From: Terriglobia bacterium
GTDB taxonomy: Bacteria; Acidobacteriota; Terriglobia; Bryobacterales; Bryobacteraceae
Length of the DNA: 64,000 nucleotides
Reading direction: 5' to 3'
NCBI GenBank assembly: GCA_021325235.1
Contig: JAJPHN010000040.1
Location: 1 to 64,000, forward strand
Shown here: positions 17,084 to 26,109 of the stretch, in pieces
How positions within the stretch are numbered: position 1 is the first letter of the stretch
Layout of the letters: each line of letters starts with the position of its first letter
Position numbers and translations under genes: made by a program
The notes under the pieces: generated by a model
Databases searched by the model: none
What the model was told of the DNA's origin: nothing
What the model saw: the letters and a program-made list of their open reading frames with translations, nothing else

Positions 17084-18295
17084 ATGCACAAACCGCTCGG
17101 TCGAAGAGGTTGGCTGGTCAGCGCAATTCTTTTTTCGGCCGTAGTTTACGGCCAGACCCTTCCGCCCGGCTCACTGCCGCCGGGGCCTCCGCCGCAGCCG
17201 GGCCAGCTGGGTCCCGCGCCGGAAAAAACGAACTCCAAAACGCTCGAAAACAAGGCGCCCACCGGCGATGTCACTTCCGCCGAATACACCACTGATAAAG
17301 ACGGCTTCCGCATTCCGGTGTACGTGCGCAACGTACTCGTTCCCACCACCGTGCTCGATCCAGACGGCCACGGCTACGTGAACGGTTTGCAGCCCTCCGA
17401 GTTCGAGCTGCTCGATAACAACAAACCGCAAAAAATTCAGGCCGAGTTCGTGCAGTTGCCCATGTCGGTCGTGCTGGTGGTTCAGGCCAATTCGGAGATT
17501 GAGCCCGTTCTGTCCACCTTAAAGAAATCGGCCGTTCTGATGCACGGTCTCGTCACCGGCGAGAACAGCGATGTCGCCATCGTCAGCTACGACCACCGTA
17601 TCCAGACTTTGCAGGACTTCACTACCGATCCCGAAAAGCTCGACGACGCGATGCAGAAACTCACGGCCGGATCGAGCACCGCTCGCACCATCGACGCCGT
17701 ACTGGCCGCCGACCGCATGCTGAAGCAGCACGACCCGCGCAAGAGCCGCCGCCGGGTGATCATCCTCGTCAGCCGCAACTACGACAAGGGCAGCGAATCG
17801 AAGCTGCAGGAAACGGTGCGCCAGATGCAGTTCGATAACGTGATCGTCTACTGTGTGGACATTTCGCGCGCATACACCGCCGTGATGAAGCAGCCCGATT
17901 ATCCCCGCCCCGCAAATGGCGGCATTCCGCCCGAAGCTCTGCCGCCCATACACAACGGAACCAACGATCAGACCACCGTCATCCAGCAGCAGAACGGCAA
18001 CGTGCTGAATGCGGTTCCGCCGATCTTCCGCGGCATCCATGATCTCTTCAAGAAGACTCCGGCCGAAGCTCTTTCACAATTCACCGGCGGTCGCATGTAC
18101 AGCTTCGCCAAACTGAACGGCTTCGAAACAGCGATCACGGATATCGGCGCCGACCTGAATAGCCAGTATCTGCTGAGCTATGCGCCCAACAACAGCAACG
18201 AGCCCGGTTTCCACACGATTCAAGTCAGCGTGAAGCGGCCTGGCCTCAAAGTCTACACGCGTCCCGGCTACTGGACGGGCGGCGGCGTTTACTGA
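17084..18295 (+). CDS. VWFA-related acidobacterial protein, MIDAS lost
   Basis: This 403-residue secreted protein has a signal peptide (GWLVSAILFSAVVYGQ), a Pro-rich linker (residues 26-50), and then the beta-sandwich-like segment and von Willebrand A-like domain of the acidobacterial family (TIGR03436). The normal DxSxS metal site is VVQANSEIEP here, so metal binding is doubtful. The second strand (SDVAIVSYDHRIQTLQDF) and the final segment SQYLLSYAPNNSNEPGFH with RPGLKVYTRPGYW are typical. The function of the family is unknown. It ends directly against the convergent Memo-like gene with no spacer. Confidence 0.88.
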   Translation: MHKPLGRRGWLVSAILFSAVVYGQTLPPGSLPPGPPPQPGQLGPAPEKTNSKTLENKAPTGDVTSAEYTTDKDGFRIPVYVRNVLVPTTVLDPDGHGYVNGLQPSEFELLDNNKPQKIQAEFVQLPMSVVLVVQANSEIEPVLSTLKKSAVLMHGLVTGENSDVAIVSYDHRIQTLQDFTTDPEKLDDAMQKLTAGSSTARTIDAVLAADRMLKQHDPRKSRRRVIILVSRNYDKGSESKLQETVRQMQFDNVIVYCVDISRAYTAVMKQPDYPRPANGGIPPEALPPIHNGTNDQTTVIQQQNGNVLNAVPPIFRGIHDLFKKTPAEALSQFTGGRMYSFAKLNGFETAITDIGADLNSQYLLSYAPNNSNEPGFHTIQVSVKRPGLKVYTRPGYWTGGGVY

Positions 18296-19507
18296 TCAGC
18301 GGATAAACCGCATCGCCCCGAAGCTCACCACGCTCTCGGGATCGATCTGCCACTGCTGATAATTCAGCAGTTCGCCCTTGGCATCGGGCATCGCCTTGAG
18401 AAAGGTGTAAAAGGGCGCCGAGCCGCACCACTTCAGATCGTCCTGCGATTCCTGTACGAGTGACCAGTATGCCTCGCGCTCGCCTGCCGCAATGTGTGTA
18501 ATGCGAGCGCGATCGCGCTGCTCGATTGCGAGCATCTCCGCCATATTCGCCCGCGCCCGCAGCGGGTCGCCATAGCGCCGGCCCATGTGCGCCATATCGA
18601 CACCCAGAATCCAGAACAAGCCTGAGCCTTCGCGGGCGGCCATATTGCCGAGTGCATCGAAGAAGCGCGCCACGTTCTCATTCGTCTCGGGCGCGCCGCC
18701 CTGGTAGATGCTCTTTACAAAGGGCCCGCAGAGCACCGGCAAAATCTTCACATCGGGTCCGTACAGATGCTGCAGAAAGATGACCTGAAACTCGATCGAA
18801 TGCTCCACCGCGTGGCAATAATCCTCCATCCGCACGGCATCGGGCGCCGCGGCCGCAAGCTCATCGACCAGCCGCAAATTGGTGCGCGCCGTGCCCGCAG
18901 GAGTGATGAAATCCTTGCGTGTTAATCCGAACCGGTCCGGCGCTCCGTAGTGCGAAGTGCCGAGAATCACGAACGTGCGCTGCTCGTGTCCATCTCGCGG
19001 CATCGCACGATACGCCGCGCGATAGGTTTCCCAACCGCCTTCCGGGCTGGCATGCGGCGCTGCGATAGCCACCGTATTCTCGTGTCCTTCGGCTGCTCCG
19101 ATACGGGCCAGTAACAGATCGCGCAAACGCAGGCCGTCTGCGGGATATGCGCTGCCGGCGAAATTCGGCATCCGCGTCGTCTCCGCCGCGAAACTCTGTT
19201 CGCGCGCCGCTTTCATCTCGCGATAGCGATCGTTCTCGAGAAAGCCGGCTTCGTCGAGCGCATCATAAAGATGCTTTTCCAACTCGCCCACCTGTATCTC
19301 GCCCGTGATGCGCACCAGCTCCGCCCGCAGATCGATCGCGCTCTGCCGTCCATCGAAGCATTCGAGCGCCGAAACGAGCGGCGGCGGCACCAGCAGCGTC
19401 GCACCGGAATAGCCGTACGGATCGCGAATGTAGAAGCCGGGTTTCTCCGGGTCCGGCGAGGGCATGAATTCCAGATTGAAGCGCAGCCGCGGCAGTACTT
19501 CGGACAC
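18296..19507 (-). CDS. AmmeMemoRadiSam system protein B (MEMO1 family)
   Basis: This is a 403-residue protein. The C-terminal 280 residues have the MEMO1/LigB-like fold: AIAAPHASPEGGWETYRAA, FVILGTSHYG, HAVEHSIEFQ..FLQ, ILPVLCG and FWILGVDMAHMGRRYG. The His residues in APHA, SHYG and MAHMG correspond to metal-site positions of the family. The first 120 residues are an added domain (LRFNLEFMPSPDPEKPGFY, then VSALECFDGRQS) resembling the N-terminal extension found in many bacterial Memo proteins. The partner radical-SAM and AMMECR1 proteins are not nearby. The reaction is unknown. Confidence 0.88.
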   Translation of the reverse strand: MSEVLPRLRFNLEFMPSPDPEKPGFYIRDPYGYSGATLLVPPPLVSALECFDGRQSAIDLRAELVRITGEIQVGELEKHLYDALDEAGFLENDRYREMKAAREQSFAAETTRMPNFAGSAYPADGLRLRDLLLARIGAAEGHENTVAIAAPHASPEGGWETYRAAYRAMPRDGHEQRTFVILGTSHYGAPDRFGLTRKDFITPAGTARTNLRLVDELAAAAPDAVRMEDYCHAVEHSIEFQVIFLQHLYGPDVKILPVLCGPFVKSIYQGGAPETNENVARFFDALGNMAAREGSGLFWILGVDMAHMGRRYGDPLRARANMAEMLAIEQRDRARITHIAAGEREAYWSLVQESQDDLKWCGSAPFYTFLKAMPDAKGELLNYQQWQIDPESVVSFGAMRFIR

Positions 19508-19515
19508 GCTTTATT

Positions 19516-20409
19516 CTACGAACTCACCCGGTCCGCATTCGCCTGCCGCAGGCCTTCCAAGAACGAATACGGCACGCGCACATTGCCCTCGATTCCGCTC
19601 CCGAGCTGCACGTTCGGCTTTACCGCGCCGTGAAAGTCCGAACCGCCGCTTGGAACCAGATCGAGTTCTTCGGCCAGTTGCCGGTAGTGCGCCTGCAGTT
19701 CCGGACCCTGCTCGGAGTGGATAATTTCCAGCCCGACCAATCCCGCCTCGCGATACGCCAGCAGCAGTTCACGCTCTGGCTCGCGCGGCAGATCGAGCCG
19801 GATCGGATGCGCAATCACCGGCACGCCTCCCGCCGATCGCACTACGCCGATCACCTCTTCCGCTGTCTTGCTCTGCCGCGCCACGAAACAAGAAGCGCCT
19901 TCGCCCAGATACTTGCCGAATGCCTCTTCCACATTGCGCGCATAGCCCTTCTCAACCAGCAGCCTCGCGAAATGCGGTCTTCCTGCAAGCGATCGCCCGC
20001 GCGCCTCCACTTCTTCGAGCGTGATCGGAATCCCCTGCTTCTGCAGCTTGGTTGCAAGACGGTCGTTCCGGTCGCGGCGTTCCGCGCGTTCGTGCTCCAG
20101 CCAGCCGGCAAACGATTCGCTCGGTCCGCCATTCGGGAAATACGCCAGCAGATGCACCGAGCGCCCCTGATGCGGACCCTCCAGCCCCATCTTCGTATTC
20201 AGCTCGATGCCGCAGACCAGTTCCACTCCGGCTTGCTGCGCCGGTCCTCGGGCCGCCTCATAACCGCGAAATGTATCGTGATCGGTGATCGCCAGCGCGC
20301 GTAAACCCTTCTCGCGGGCCAGCTGAACCAGTTCCTCGGGTGTCAGCGTCCCGTCGGACTCGTTCGTGTGCGCATGCAGATCGATCCTTCCGTTCTCGCC
20401 CGGGTTCAC
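19516..20409 (-). CDS. PHP-domain phosphoesterase (Rnm/TrpH-like)
   Basis: This 297-residue protein has the PHP metal-binding motifs IDLHAHTNESDGTLTPEEL (residues 9-27), AITDHDT (about 39-45), VCGIELN and GGSDFHG near the C-terminus. These are the trinuclear metal ligands of the family, which includes 3',5'-nucleotide bisphosphate phosphatase and 5'-3' RNase AM (Rnm). Substrate assignment beyond this is inference. It starts at GTG 20409, whose G is the last base of the stop of the upstream secreted-protein gene (TAGTG), so the pair is coupled. Confidence 0.9.
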   Translation of the reverse strand: MNPGENGRIDLHAHTNESDGTLTPEELVQLAREKGLRALAITDHDTFRGYEAARGPAQQAGVELVCGIELNTKMGLEGPHQGRSVHLLAYFPNGGPSESFAGWLEHERAERRDRNDRLATKLQKQGIPITLEEVEARGRSLAGRPHFARLLVEKGYARNVEEAFGKYLGEGASCFVARQSKTAEEVIGVVRSAGGVPVIAHPIRLDLPREPERELLLAYREAGLVGLEIIHSEQGPELQAHYRQLAEELDLVPSGGSDFHGAVKPNVQLGSGIEGNVRVPYSFLEGLRQANADRVSS

Positions 20410-21245
20410 TATCGCTTTTTCAACTCCGCATACGTCTCAAACATGAAGGTCTCGCCGCAGGTGTGCGCCACCAGTCGCCCCGCTCCCAGGTTCTTCACTT
20501 TCTCTTTGGTGTGATTCAAGAAGAAAATCGCTCCATCGGTGCTGTCGCCCGCCTTCAGCTTCACCGGAACCAGCGCGATCGCCGAAGCCTCCGCCGCGGC
20601 CTTGAATCCGCGATTCACAAACTGCGCCGTGGCGGCTTCACGCCGCTTCTCATAACCGTTGGTGGAACGAAAATTCGCCAGACCGTAAATACTATTCTCA
20701 TAAAGCAGCTGCAGTTTGATCACATCGTCGCGATTCCCATTCTGCATCAGCTCCGCTACCACATAGTCGGCCGGCACGGCCTGCAGCACGGTGCCATCCT
20801 GCCGGACAAACGTGAAGTCCAGCGGGCGCACGGTCCAGCTAACCAGCGAACCGTTTGTCACCGTCACCTGCGCGATGCTGAACTCCTTCAGACGCGATGG
20901 CAGCTCCGCGAACATCACCGTAATGCCATTTTTCGTGACCGATTCGTATTCGAGACCGTGCGATTCGAAAATTACCGGAGGCGGCTGCGGCTGATTCGCG
21001 TTTGCTGGATTCGCCGATTCGCTCGCCTGGCCATCGGGGCCGACCGACTGTACCGGCTCACTCGAATTTGTGTCCTTCTGGCCGACGGTTCCCGGCTTGC
21101 TCTGCCCCGCTTTGGGCGCTGATGTCTCACCCGGTTTCAGCGGTTGGCTCGTACTCTGCGCCAGTGCGGCCTGCGCGCTGAGCAGCAGCAGAAAAATGCA
21201 TCCCTGCGCGAAAATAAACTTTTGCTGCGCGCGAAAAAAGAACAT
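20409..21245 (-). CDS. secreted protein of unknown function
   Basis: This 278-residue protein has a clear signal peptide (FIFAQGCIFLLLLSAQAALAQ, cleavage near residue 30). A low-complexity Pro/Ser/Gly linker spans about 31-95. A folded domain follows with strands such as GITVMFAELPSRLKEFSIAQ, LDFTFVRQDGTVLQAVPADY and a DGAIFFLN segment. No family is recognised. It resembles other acidobacterial secreted proteins with a linker and one beta-rich domain. It is coupled to the downstream PHP gene by a one-base overlap. Confidence 0.75.
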   Translation of the reverse strand: MFFFRAQQKFIFAQGCIFLLLLSAQAALAQSTSQPLKPGETSAPKAGQSKPGTVGQKDTNSSEPVQSVGPDGQASESANPANANQPQPPPVIFESHGLEYESVTKNGITVMFAELPSRLKEFSIAQVTVTNGSLVSWTVRPLDFTFVRQDGTVLQAVPADYVVAELMQNGNRDDVIKLQLLYENSIYGLANFRSTNGYEKRREAATAQFVNRGFKAAAEASAIALVPVKLKAGDSTDGAIFFLNHTKEKVKNLGAGRLVAHTCGETFMFETYAELKKR

Positions 21246-21291
21246 CCGAAAGACCCTGCTTCATGATAGACGCCGCTGCCGCAGCGCCCGG

Positions 21292-21789
21292 TTAGCTTGA
21301 TTGTCCGCTTTCGGCCAATTTCGCCGTTAAACACCAGCGCAGCACGCCGCGCGGCACTGCTCCAAACGATTCCACATCCACCCGCAGCAGAGCGCCTTTC
21401 TTGAACTCCATTTTCAGATCCAGATGCCCGAGCAGATAGCCCGCCAGATGCTCAAATTGCGGATTATGCCCGGCCAGCAGCACGGACGGCGCGTCCCGAT
21501 GCACGCGAATTTCGTCCCAAACCTGCTCCACGCTCGCGCCCGGCGCCAGCACCTTTGTTTCCACAATTTCGCCGGTATATTTCAGAACGCGTTTGGCAAT
21601 TTCCGCCGTTTGCAGCGCACGTTTCAGCGGGCTCGAGAGAATCAGATCCGGCTTCACACCCGCTTTCGCCGCCGTCTGCAGCACCTGCCGCAGCTTTTTC
21701 CGGCCCTCCTCGGTGAGCGCGCGCTCGGCATCCGGCAATCCAGCGTGCCCATCCTCGGCAATCCCATGTCGCAAAAGAAGCACTTGCAC
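21292..21789 (-). CDS. sixA: phosphohistidine phosphatase SixA-like
   Basis: This 165-residue histidine-phosphatase-superfamily protein has the phosphoacceptor RHG motif in LLLRHGIAEDG at residues 4-14, the SSPLKRALQTAEI segment, and the second catalytic histidine in LAGHNPQFEHLAGYLLG. The short length and absence of a cap domain match SixA, which removes phosphate from phosphohistidine proteins. It starts at GTG 21789, preceded by AAAGG. It is divergent from the O-antigen ligase gene. Confidence 0.85.
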   Translation of the reverse strand: MQVLLLRHGIAEDGHAGLPDAERALTEEGRKKLRQVLQTAAKAGVKPDLILSSPLKRALQTAEIAKRVLKYTGEIVETKVLAPGASVEQVWDEIRVHRDAPSVLLAGHNPQFEHLAGYLLGHLDLKMEFKKGALLRVDVESFGAVPRGVLRWCLTAKLAESGQSS

Positions 21790-21827
21790 GGTTTTCGCCT
21801 TTCATTCTGTCATACTGAGACCGTTCC

Positions 21828-23057
21828 ATGCTTCCGGGTACGGAGGCTCGCGGCCGTATCCTGCTCATCACCGCAATCGCCGCCGCGGGTCTGATTCAAA
21901 TTTCGATCGCCGCCAGCCAGATCTTTCTCGGGCTCGGGATCGCTCTGCTGCTCGTCTTTGAGCGCAGGCTTCCCTTCCCGCGCATCTGGATTCCGCTCGC
22001 CGCGCTTCTTTTCTGGACGATGCTGGCCGATCTTCTCGATCCCGATCCCTGGCTCGGCCGCGCCCAGATCAAAAAGTTTTTCGTCTTCCTGTTTATCCCG
22101 CTGATTTACTCGGTATTTCGCGAGCAATTGGAAAGGCTCTTTTATCTGGTTGCCGTATGGGCCGCCGGAGCTGCTGTTTCCAGCGGCATTGCCGTCTTTC
22201 AATACCTCCGGCACGCCCACGAGAGCTACATCGCCTACGTCGGCCAGCGCATCACCGGCTTTGAGAGCCATTGGATGACCTTCGGCGCGCTCGAGCTCAG
22301 CGTGCTCCTGATTCTCGTCGCGCACTGGTGCTTCGCAAGCCGCCGCCTGCCAGTCTGGGCTTATCTGAGCGCGGTGCTGCTTGCCGCCGCGATTCTGCTC
22401 GGAGGAACACGCAGCATCTGGCTCGCGGCCATTCCCTCGCTCCTCTATCTCGTCTGGGTCTGGCGCCCGAAGATGATTTTTGCGGTGCCGCTGCTCGCCG
22501 CAATTGCATTCCTGGCCGCTCCGCACAATGTGAAAACGCGTGTGCTCAGCACGGTGCACCCGAATGAGAACATCGATTCCAACCGTTTTCGCCAGGTAAC
22601 CTTTCGCACCGGACTCGAGATGATCAAGGCGCATCCCTGGTTCGGCGTCGGCCCCGAAGAGATCCGGCGGAATTTCGATGCCTATGTCCCGAGCGATGTG
22701 AAGCGGCCTTTGCCCAGCGGCTTCTACGGCCATCTCCACAATATCTACGTGCAGTACGCGGCCGAGCGCGGCATTCCGGGATTGCTGTGCGTGCTCTGGT
22801 TTATCGGTCTGGCCGCTTACGATTTCACTCGTGCGCTCTTTCGCATCGGCCAGGCACGCTCACAGCAGTTATTCATACTTCACGCCGCTCTCGCCGTGAT
22901 CATCGCGATCCTGATTGAAGGAGCCTTTGAATACAATCTGGGCGACAGTGAAGTACTCATGATGTTCGTCACGATTCTCGCCCTCGGCTACGCCGCCATT
23001 TCGCCGCGCGCGTTCACTTCCGCTTGCGAATATAAATCTGCCCGTTATACGTCGTGA
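21828..23057 (+). CDS. O-antigen ligase family (WaaL-like) membrane protein
   Basis: This 409-residue protein has about ten hydrophobic spans. A large periplasmic loop carries RFRQVTFRTGLEMIKAHPWFGVGPEEI, followed by GHLHNIYVQYAAERG, the pattern of the Wzy_C/O-antigen ligase family. The Arg and His of these segments are conserved in members that join glycans to lipid A core or other acceptors. It stands alone, without other glycan genes nearby. The last 44 bases overlap the 3' end of the convergent DUF4097-like gene. Confidence 0.85.
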   Translation: MLPGTEARGRILLITAIAAAGLIQISIAASQIFLGLGIALLLVFERRLPFPRIWIPLAALLFWTMLADLLDPDPWLGRAQIKKFFVFLFIPLIYSVFREQLERLFYLVAVWAAGAAVSSGIAVFQYLRHAHESYIAYVGQRITGFESHWMTFGALELSVLLILVAHWCFASRRLPVWAYLSAVLLAAAILLGGTRSIWLAAIPSLLYLVWVWRPKMIFAVPLLAAIAFLAAPHNVKTRVLSTVHPNENIDSNRFRQVTFRTGLEMIKAHPWFGVGPEEIRRNFDAYVPSDVKRPLPSGFYGHLHNIYVQYAAERGIPGLLCVLWFIGLAAYDFTRALFRIGQARSQQLFILHAALAVIIAILIEGAFEYNLGDSEVLMMFVTILALGYAAISPRAFTSACEYKSARYTS

Positions 23058-23811
23058 ACTGTACGTCCGGTCCGCCGCCGTTTATGGTGCCGCGCAGGCC
23101 GTGATCGTAGCGCAGATGATACATTCCGCCCTGTTCGCTGCGCTCGGCGTGCGAACCCGATTCCAGCTTCACATCGAAATCGCTGTAGATCGCCCCATTA
23201 TCGGTCTTCATGCGCACATTCGCTTTGAAATTGTCGGGCAGCGTGACATCGATATCGCCATTCATGGTGCTGAACGACATCGGCTTCGAGGGATCCACTT
23301 GGTCGAGCACCACCTTCACTTCCCCATTCATCGAATGCGCCAGCACCGAGCCCGAGACGTCCTTCAGCGTCACTTTGCCATTCATGTTATCGGCGTCGAT
23401 CTCACCCTGTACGCCCTCGACATAGATGTCACCGCCGCTCATGCTCTTCAGCTGCAGCGAACAGTGGCGCGGGACTGTAATCACCAGATCGGCCGGGCGC
23501 ATCATCGAGGTCTTGACCGTCACGACATTGTTCTCTTCGGTCACATCCAGCCCGCTTCCGCCGCCGTCGATACGCTTCATCCCGCGTGCTTCGGGCGGTG
23601 GCTCGTTGTCGTGTTCCTCCTCTTTCGAGCGTGCGCGCGCCTCCACAACAACCTGCTTCGTATCGGCGCCGCGTACTGTGATTCCACCGAGCATCAGGTG
23701 CGCCCGCAGCTGCACCGGACGGGACGGATCATCCAGCGGTACGTTGGCCCGCTCCTGCGCGGCCATTACTCCCGCACTTATTAATGCAATTCCAAATAAT
23801 TTTCTGATCAC
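23014..23811 (-). CDS. DUF4097-like secreted protein
   Basis: This 265-residue protein has a signal peptide (LFGIALISAGVMAAQ) and then beta-helical repeats: DADNMNGKVTLKDVSGSV, LAHSMNGEVKVVL and FSTMNGDIDVTLP. The recurrent (M/T)NG turn is typical of DUF4097/adhesin-like putative exported proteins. It starts at GTG 23811. A strong AAAGGAG at 23821-23826 lies partly inside the end of the upstream gene, so the two are in one operon. The partner and role are unknown. The whole operon is headed by an ECF sigma factor. Confidence 0.82.
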   Translation of the reverse strand: MIRKLFGIALISAGVMAAQERANVPLDDPSRPVQLRAHLMLGGITVRGADTKQVVVEARARSKEEEHDNEPPPEARGMKRIDGGGSGLDVTEENNVVTVKTSMMRPADLVITVPRHCSLQLKSMSGGDIYVEGVQGEIDADNMNGKVTLKDVSGSVLAHSMNGEVKVVLDQVDPSKPMSFSTMNGDIDVTLPDNFKANVRMKTDNGAIYSDFDVKLESGSHAERSEQGGMYHLRYDHGLRGTINGGGPDVQFTTYNGQIYIRKRK

Positions 23812-23824
23812 GAGAAAAACTCCT

Positions 23825-24670
23825 TTAGCGTTCCCGATGCAAACGAATACTGCCGTTCAAAGTGTCGAAGGAAAGCTCCGGACCGCCTTCGCCGGCGCGT
23901 GCTCCGCTTGCCCGATCGCTGTGATACACATACTTGCCGTTGTGCCGCTCGGTTACTTCCGCCGGGATTGCGCGCGCACTCACATCGAAATCGCTGTAGA
24001 TTTCGCCATGGAACGTCTTGAAGCGCAGATCCGCCGAAAGCGGCTGCACAAAGTACACATCAATCCCGCCATTCACCGTTTTGAAGTCGCACCGGTCGCG
24101 CGGATTCTTCGCGAAATGCACCGCAATGGGCCCGTTCACCGTATGAACCTCGCCCGAGCCTGTGATGCCAGTCATTCGGATGCCGCCGTTCACGTTGCTC
24201 ACTTCAAAATCGCCGCCGCCATCCACCGTCAGATCTCCGCCATTCACGGTCGAAGCGACAATCCGAGCCGTTCGTGGCACCTCGACATCGATATCAAACC
24301 GCACTTCGTAAAATCTGCGCCGGTTGTCGTGACAATCGCCATACCCTCGGCAGCGCCAGGGCGCATCGTAGTACACCGAAACGGTCCCGGGACGCGACTC
24401 CGCGGCCAGTTGCACTTCTTTCGAATCGGCCACATCGCTTTCCGTCTCGGCCCGCACAATCTTATGCGCGACCACGTGAACGTTCGAGCCCTCCACCGCG
24501 CGCAGGTGCACATAGCCTTCCACGTTGTCGACCACCACCCGCATCGGCGCGCCTTCGAGCGGCAACGTTTTTTCAATCGTCTGCTGCTCGCGTACCGGCC
24601 AGTCATGCTCGTGCGCGCGTACCATTCCCGAGCCCAGCGCCAACAGCGCCAGCATCGCTGCGATTTTCAT
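23825..24670 (-). CDS. DUF4097-like secreted protein
   Basis: This 281-residue paralogue of the next gene downstream has a signal peptide (AAMLALLALGSGMVRA) and the same beta-helix turns: STVNGGDLTVDGGGDFEV, SNVNGGIRMTGITG, HTVNGPIAVHF, KTVNGGIDVYF and DTLNGSIRL. Between them is a Cys-containing insertion (PWRCRGYGDCHDNRRR) absent from its partner. It lies 18 bases downstream of the anti-sigma gene and is probably part of the same ECF-controlled operon. Confidence 0.82.
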   Translation of the reverse strand: MKIAAMLALLALGSGMVRAHEHDWPVREQQTIEKTLPLEGAPMRVVVDNVEGYVHLRAVEGSNVHVVAHKIVRAETESDVADSKEVQLAAESRPGTVSVYYDAPWRCRGYGDCHDNRRRFYEVRFDIDVEVPRTARIVASTVNGGDLTVDGGGDFEVSNVNGGIRMTGITGSGEVHTVNGPIAVHFAKNPRDRCDFKTVNGGIDVYFVQPLSADLRFKTFHGEIYSDFDVSARAIPAEVTERHNGKYVYHSDRASGARAGEGGPELSFDTLNGSIRLHRER

Positions 24671-24688
24671 GGCGGAATCTCCTGCTCT

Positions 24689-25486
24689 CTAGCTCTTCAG
24701 CTTTTCAAGGCCCCACTTGGCGCGCTGCTGCACGGCCGCATTTACATCCGCGCCTTTGCTGAGCTTCTGCAATTCTCCGGTGGCATCGCGGTCGCGCATA
24801 TGCACCAGCGCATCAATGAGCGCAATCTGCACCAGCGGCGATTTCTGTACGCCGAGAGAATCGATCAGCTGCTTGCGAACGCCCGGTTCATCGGAAAATT
24901 TCTCCAGCGCATCGAGCGCCGACAACCGTACATTCGTGTTGCCGTCCTGATTGAGCGTATTCACCAGCGCCGTCAGCAACTGCGGATCGAGCTTGTCGAC
25001 GCGCGTGGACCAGGAAACGCCCTCCAGCCGCGAACTGGGCGACTCCTTATCGAGCATGGTCAGCGCCACGGTACGCCGCAGATCCTGCACCTCCGAACGC
25101 AGCTCGCCCGTATCGCCGGCCGGCGTGATCGCGCGCCGGAGGCTTTCGCGCCCCGCAAACCAGCCCAGCAGAAGCAACACAATCGCCGCCGCAGCCTGAC
25201 GCACCAGTCCCGACAGACCCGGCTTCCACCACGCAAATCCGCGCCCCGGCACGCTGGCCCGGCCACTGTCGATATCGTGCAGCTTCTGATAAAAGCGCGC
25301 CCGCAGCGCCGCGCTCGGCTGCTCTTCCGGCAAGCGTCCGAGCTCCTGCCAGGTCGCCTCCAGTTCCGCAAACTCGATCCGCAGTTCCGGATCTCTTTCC
25401 AGTTCTCTTTCAAACGCCTGCTTCTCGGCGGGCGTCAGCTGGTCCGCCAGATAAGCCGCGATCTGCTCGCGTAATGGCTCAGACAT
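24689..25486 (-). CDS. probable transmembrane anti-sigma factor with HEAT-like C-terminus
   Basis: This protein has 265 residues from ATG 25486. The N-terminal 90 residues are helical (REQIAAYLADQLTPAEKQAF, FAELEATWQELGRLP) like anti-sigma domains but lack the ZAS H-x3-C-x2-C motif. A membrane span follows at about 99-120 (QAAAAIVLLLLGWFAG). The outside part looks like helical HEAT-type repeats (LLTALVNTLNQDGNTNVRLS, ALDALEKF, PLVQIALIDALVHMRD). It overlaps the ECF sigma stop by eight bases. Pairing and topology support a sigma-sequestering role. The ligand of the outer part is unknown. Confidence 0.78.
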   Translation of the reverse strand: MSEPLREQIAAYLADQLTPAEKQAFERELERDPELRIEFAELEATWQELGRLPEEQPSAALRARFYQKLHDIDSGRASVPGRGFAWWKPGLSGLVRQAAAAIVLLLLGWFAGRESLRRAITPAGDTGELRSEVQDLRRTVALTMLDKESPSSRLEGVSWSTRVDKLDPQLLTALVNTLNQDGNTNVRLSALDALEKFSDEPGVRKQLIDSLGVQKSPLVQIALIDALVHMRDRDATGELQKLSKGADVNAAVQQRAKWGLEKLKS

Positions 25487-26072
25487 CGTACAACCTCTCT
25501 CCACGCAGTTCGCAAAATTTCTCTCGCAACTCTTTCAACGCGCGGTATGCCCGCACCTTCACGGTTCCTGCTTCTACCTTCAATATCGACGCAATATCCT
25601 GATACCGCAGATTGTGGAAGCGGCTCAGCACCAGCAGTTCGCGCTTGTCTTCCGGCAGCTGCGCCAGCGCTTCGCCCAGAAATCCGGCATCCTGCTTGCG
25701 CGCGAAAACTTCTTCCGGCGCCGGTTCTTCGCTTCTCATATCGTTCAGCTCCATACCCGCCACCTCGCCGCGCCGCTTCTTCAGCGCATCGAAGTACGCA
25801 TTGCGCGCCATGCGATAGAGCCAGACCGGAAAAGCCAGGCTCGGATCGTAGCTCGCCGCGTACTTGAGCACACGAAAGAACACCTCCTGCGTCAGATCCT
25901 CGGCGAGGGACCGGTCGCGGGAAAGCTGCACGAGGTAGCGAAAGAGCGCCCCGTGGTACCGCTCGAACAACACGGCCAGCTGCCCGGTCTGGCCAGCCTG
26001 CACCTGCCGCATCACGGCGCTGTCGGATTCGCTATTCACTCTCTCATTGGTGCATACTGCTGTTGCGCGCAA
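25479..26072 (-). CDS. ECF-type RNA polymerase sigma factor
   Basis: Up to 197 residues. Region 2 is YHGALFRYLVQLSRDRSLAE followed by DLTQEVFFRVLKY and VWLYRMARNAYFDALKKRR. Region 4 is LPEDKRELLVLSRFHNLRYQ followed by DIASILKVEAGTVKVRAYRA. The start could be 26072 or the in-frame GTG or ATG 12-20 codons later. It heads the operon sigma / anti-sigma / two DUF4097-like secreted proteins, a frequent order in Acidobacteriota. A cell-envelope response is likely, judged from the targets' export signals. Confidence 0.9.
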   Translation of the reverse strand: MRATAVCTNERVNSESDSAVMRQVQAGQTGQLAVLFERYHGALFRYLVQLSRDRSLAEDLTQEVFFRVLKYAASYDPSLAFPVWLYRMARNAYFDALKKRRGEVAGMELNDMRSEEPAPEEVFARKQDAGFLGEALAQLPEDKRELLVLSRFHNLRYQDIASILKVEAGTVKVRAYRALKELREKFCELRGERLYDV

Positions 26073-26109
26073 AAGTTACAAAAAAGCCTTCGCGCACCTG
26101 GCCCAAGCG

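Noticed and set aside
23426-25474. A 682-codon open frame on the plus strand
   Set aside because: Antisense to the DUF4097/anti-sigma operon, with low-complexity Arg/Leu-rich product and no motif.
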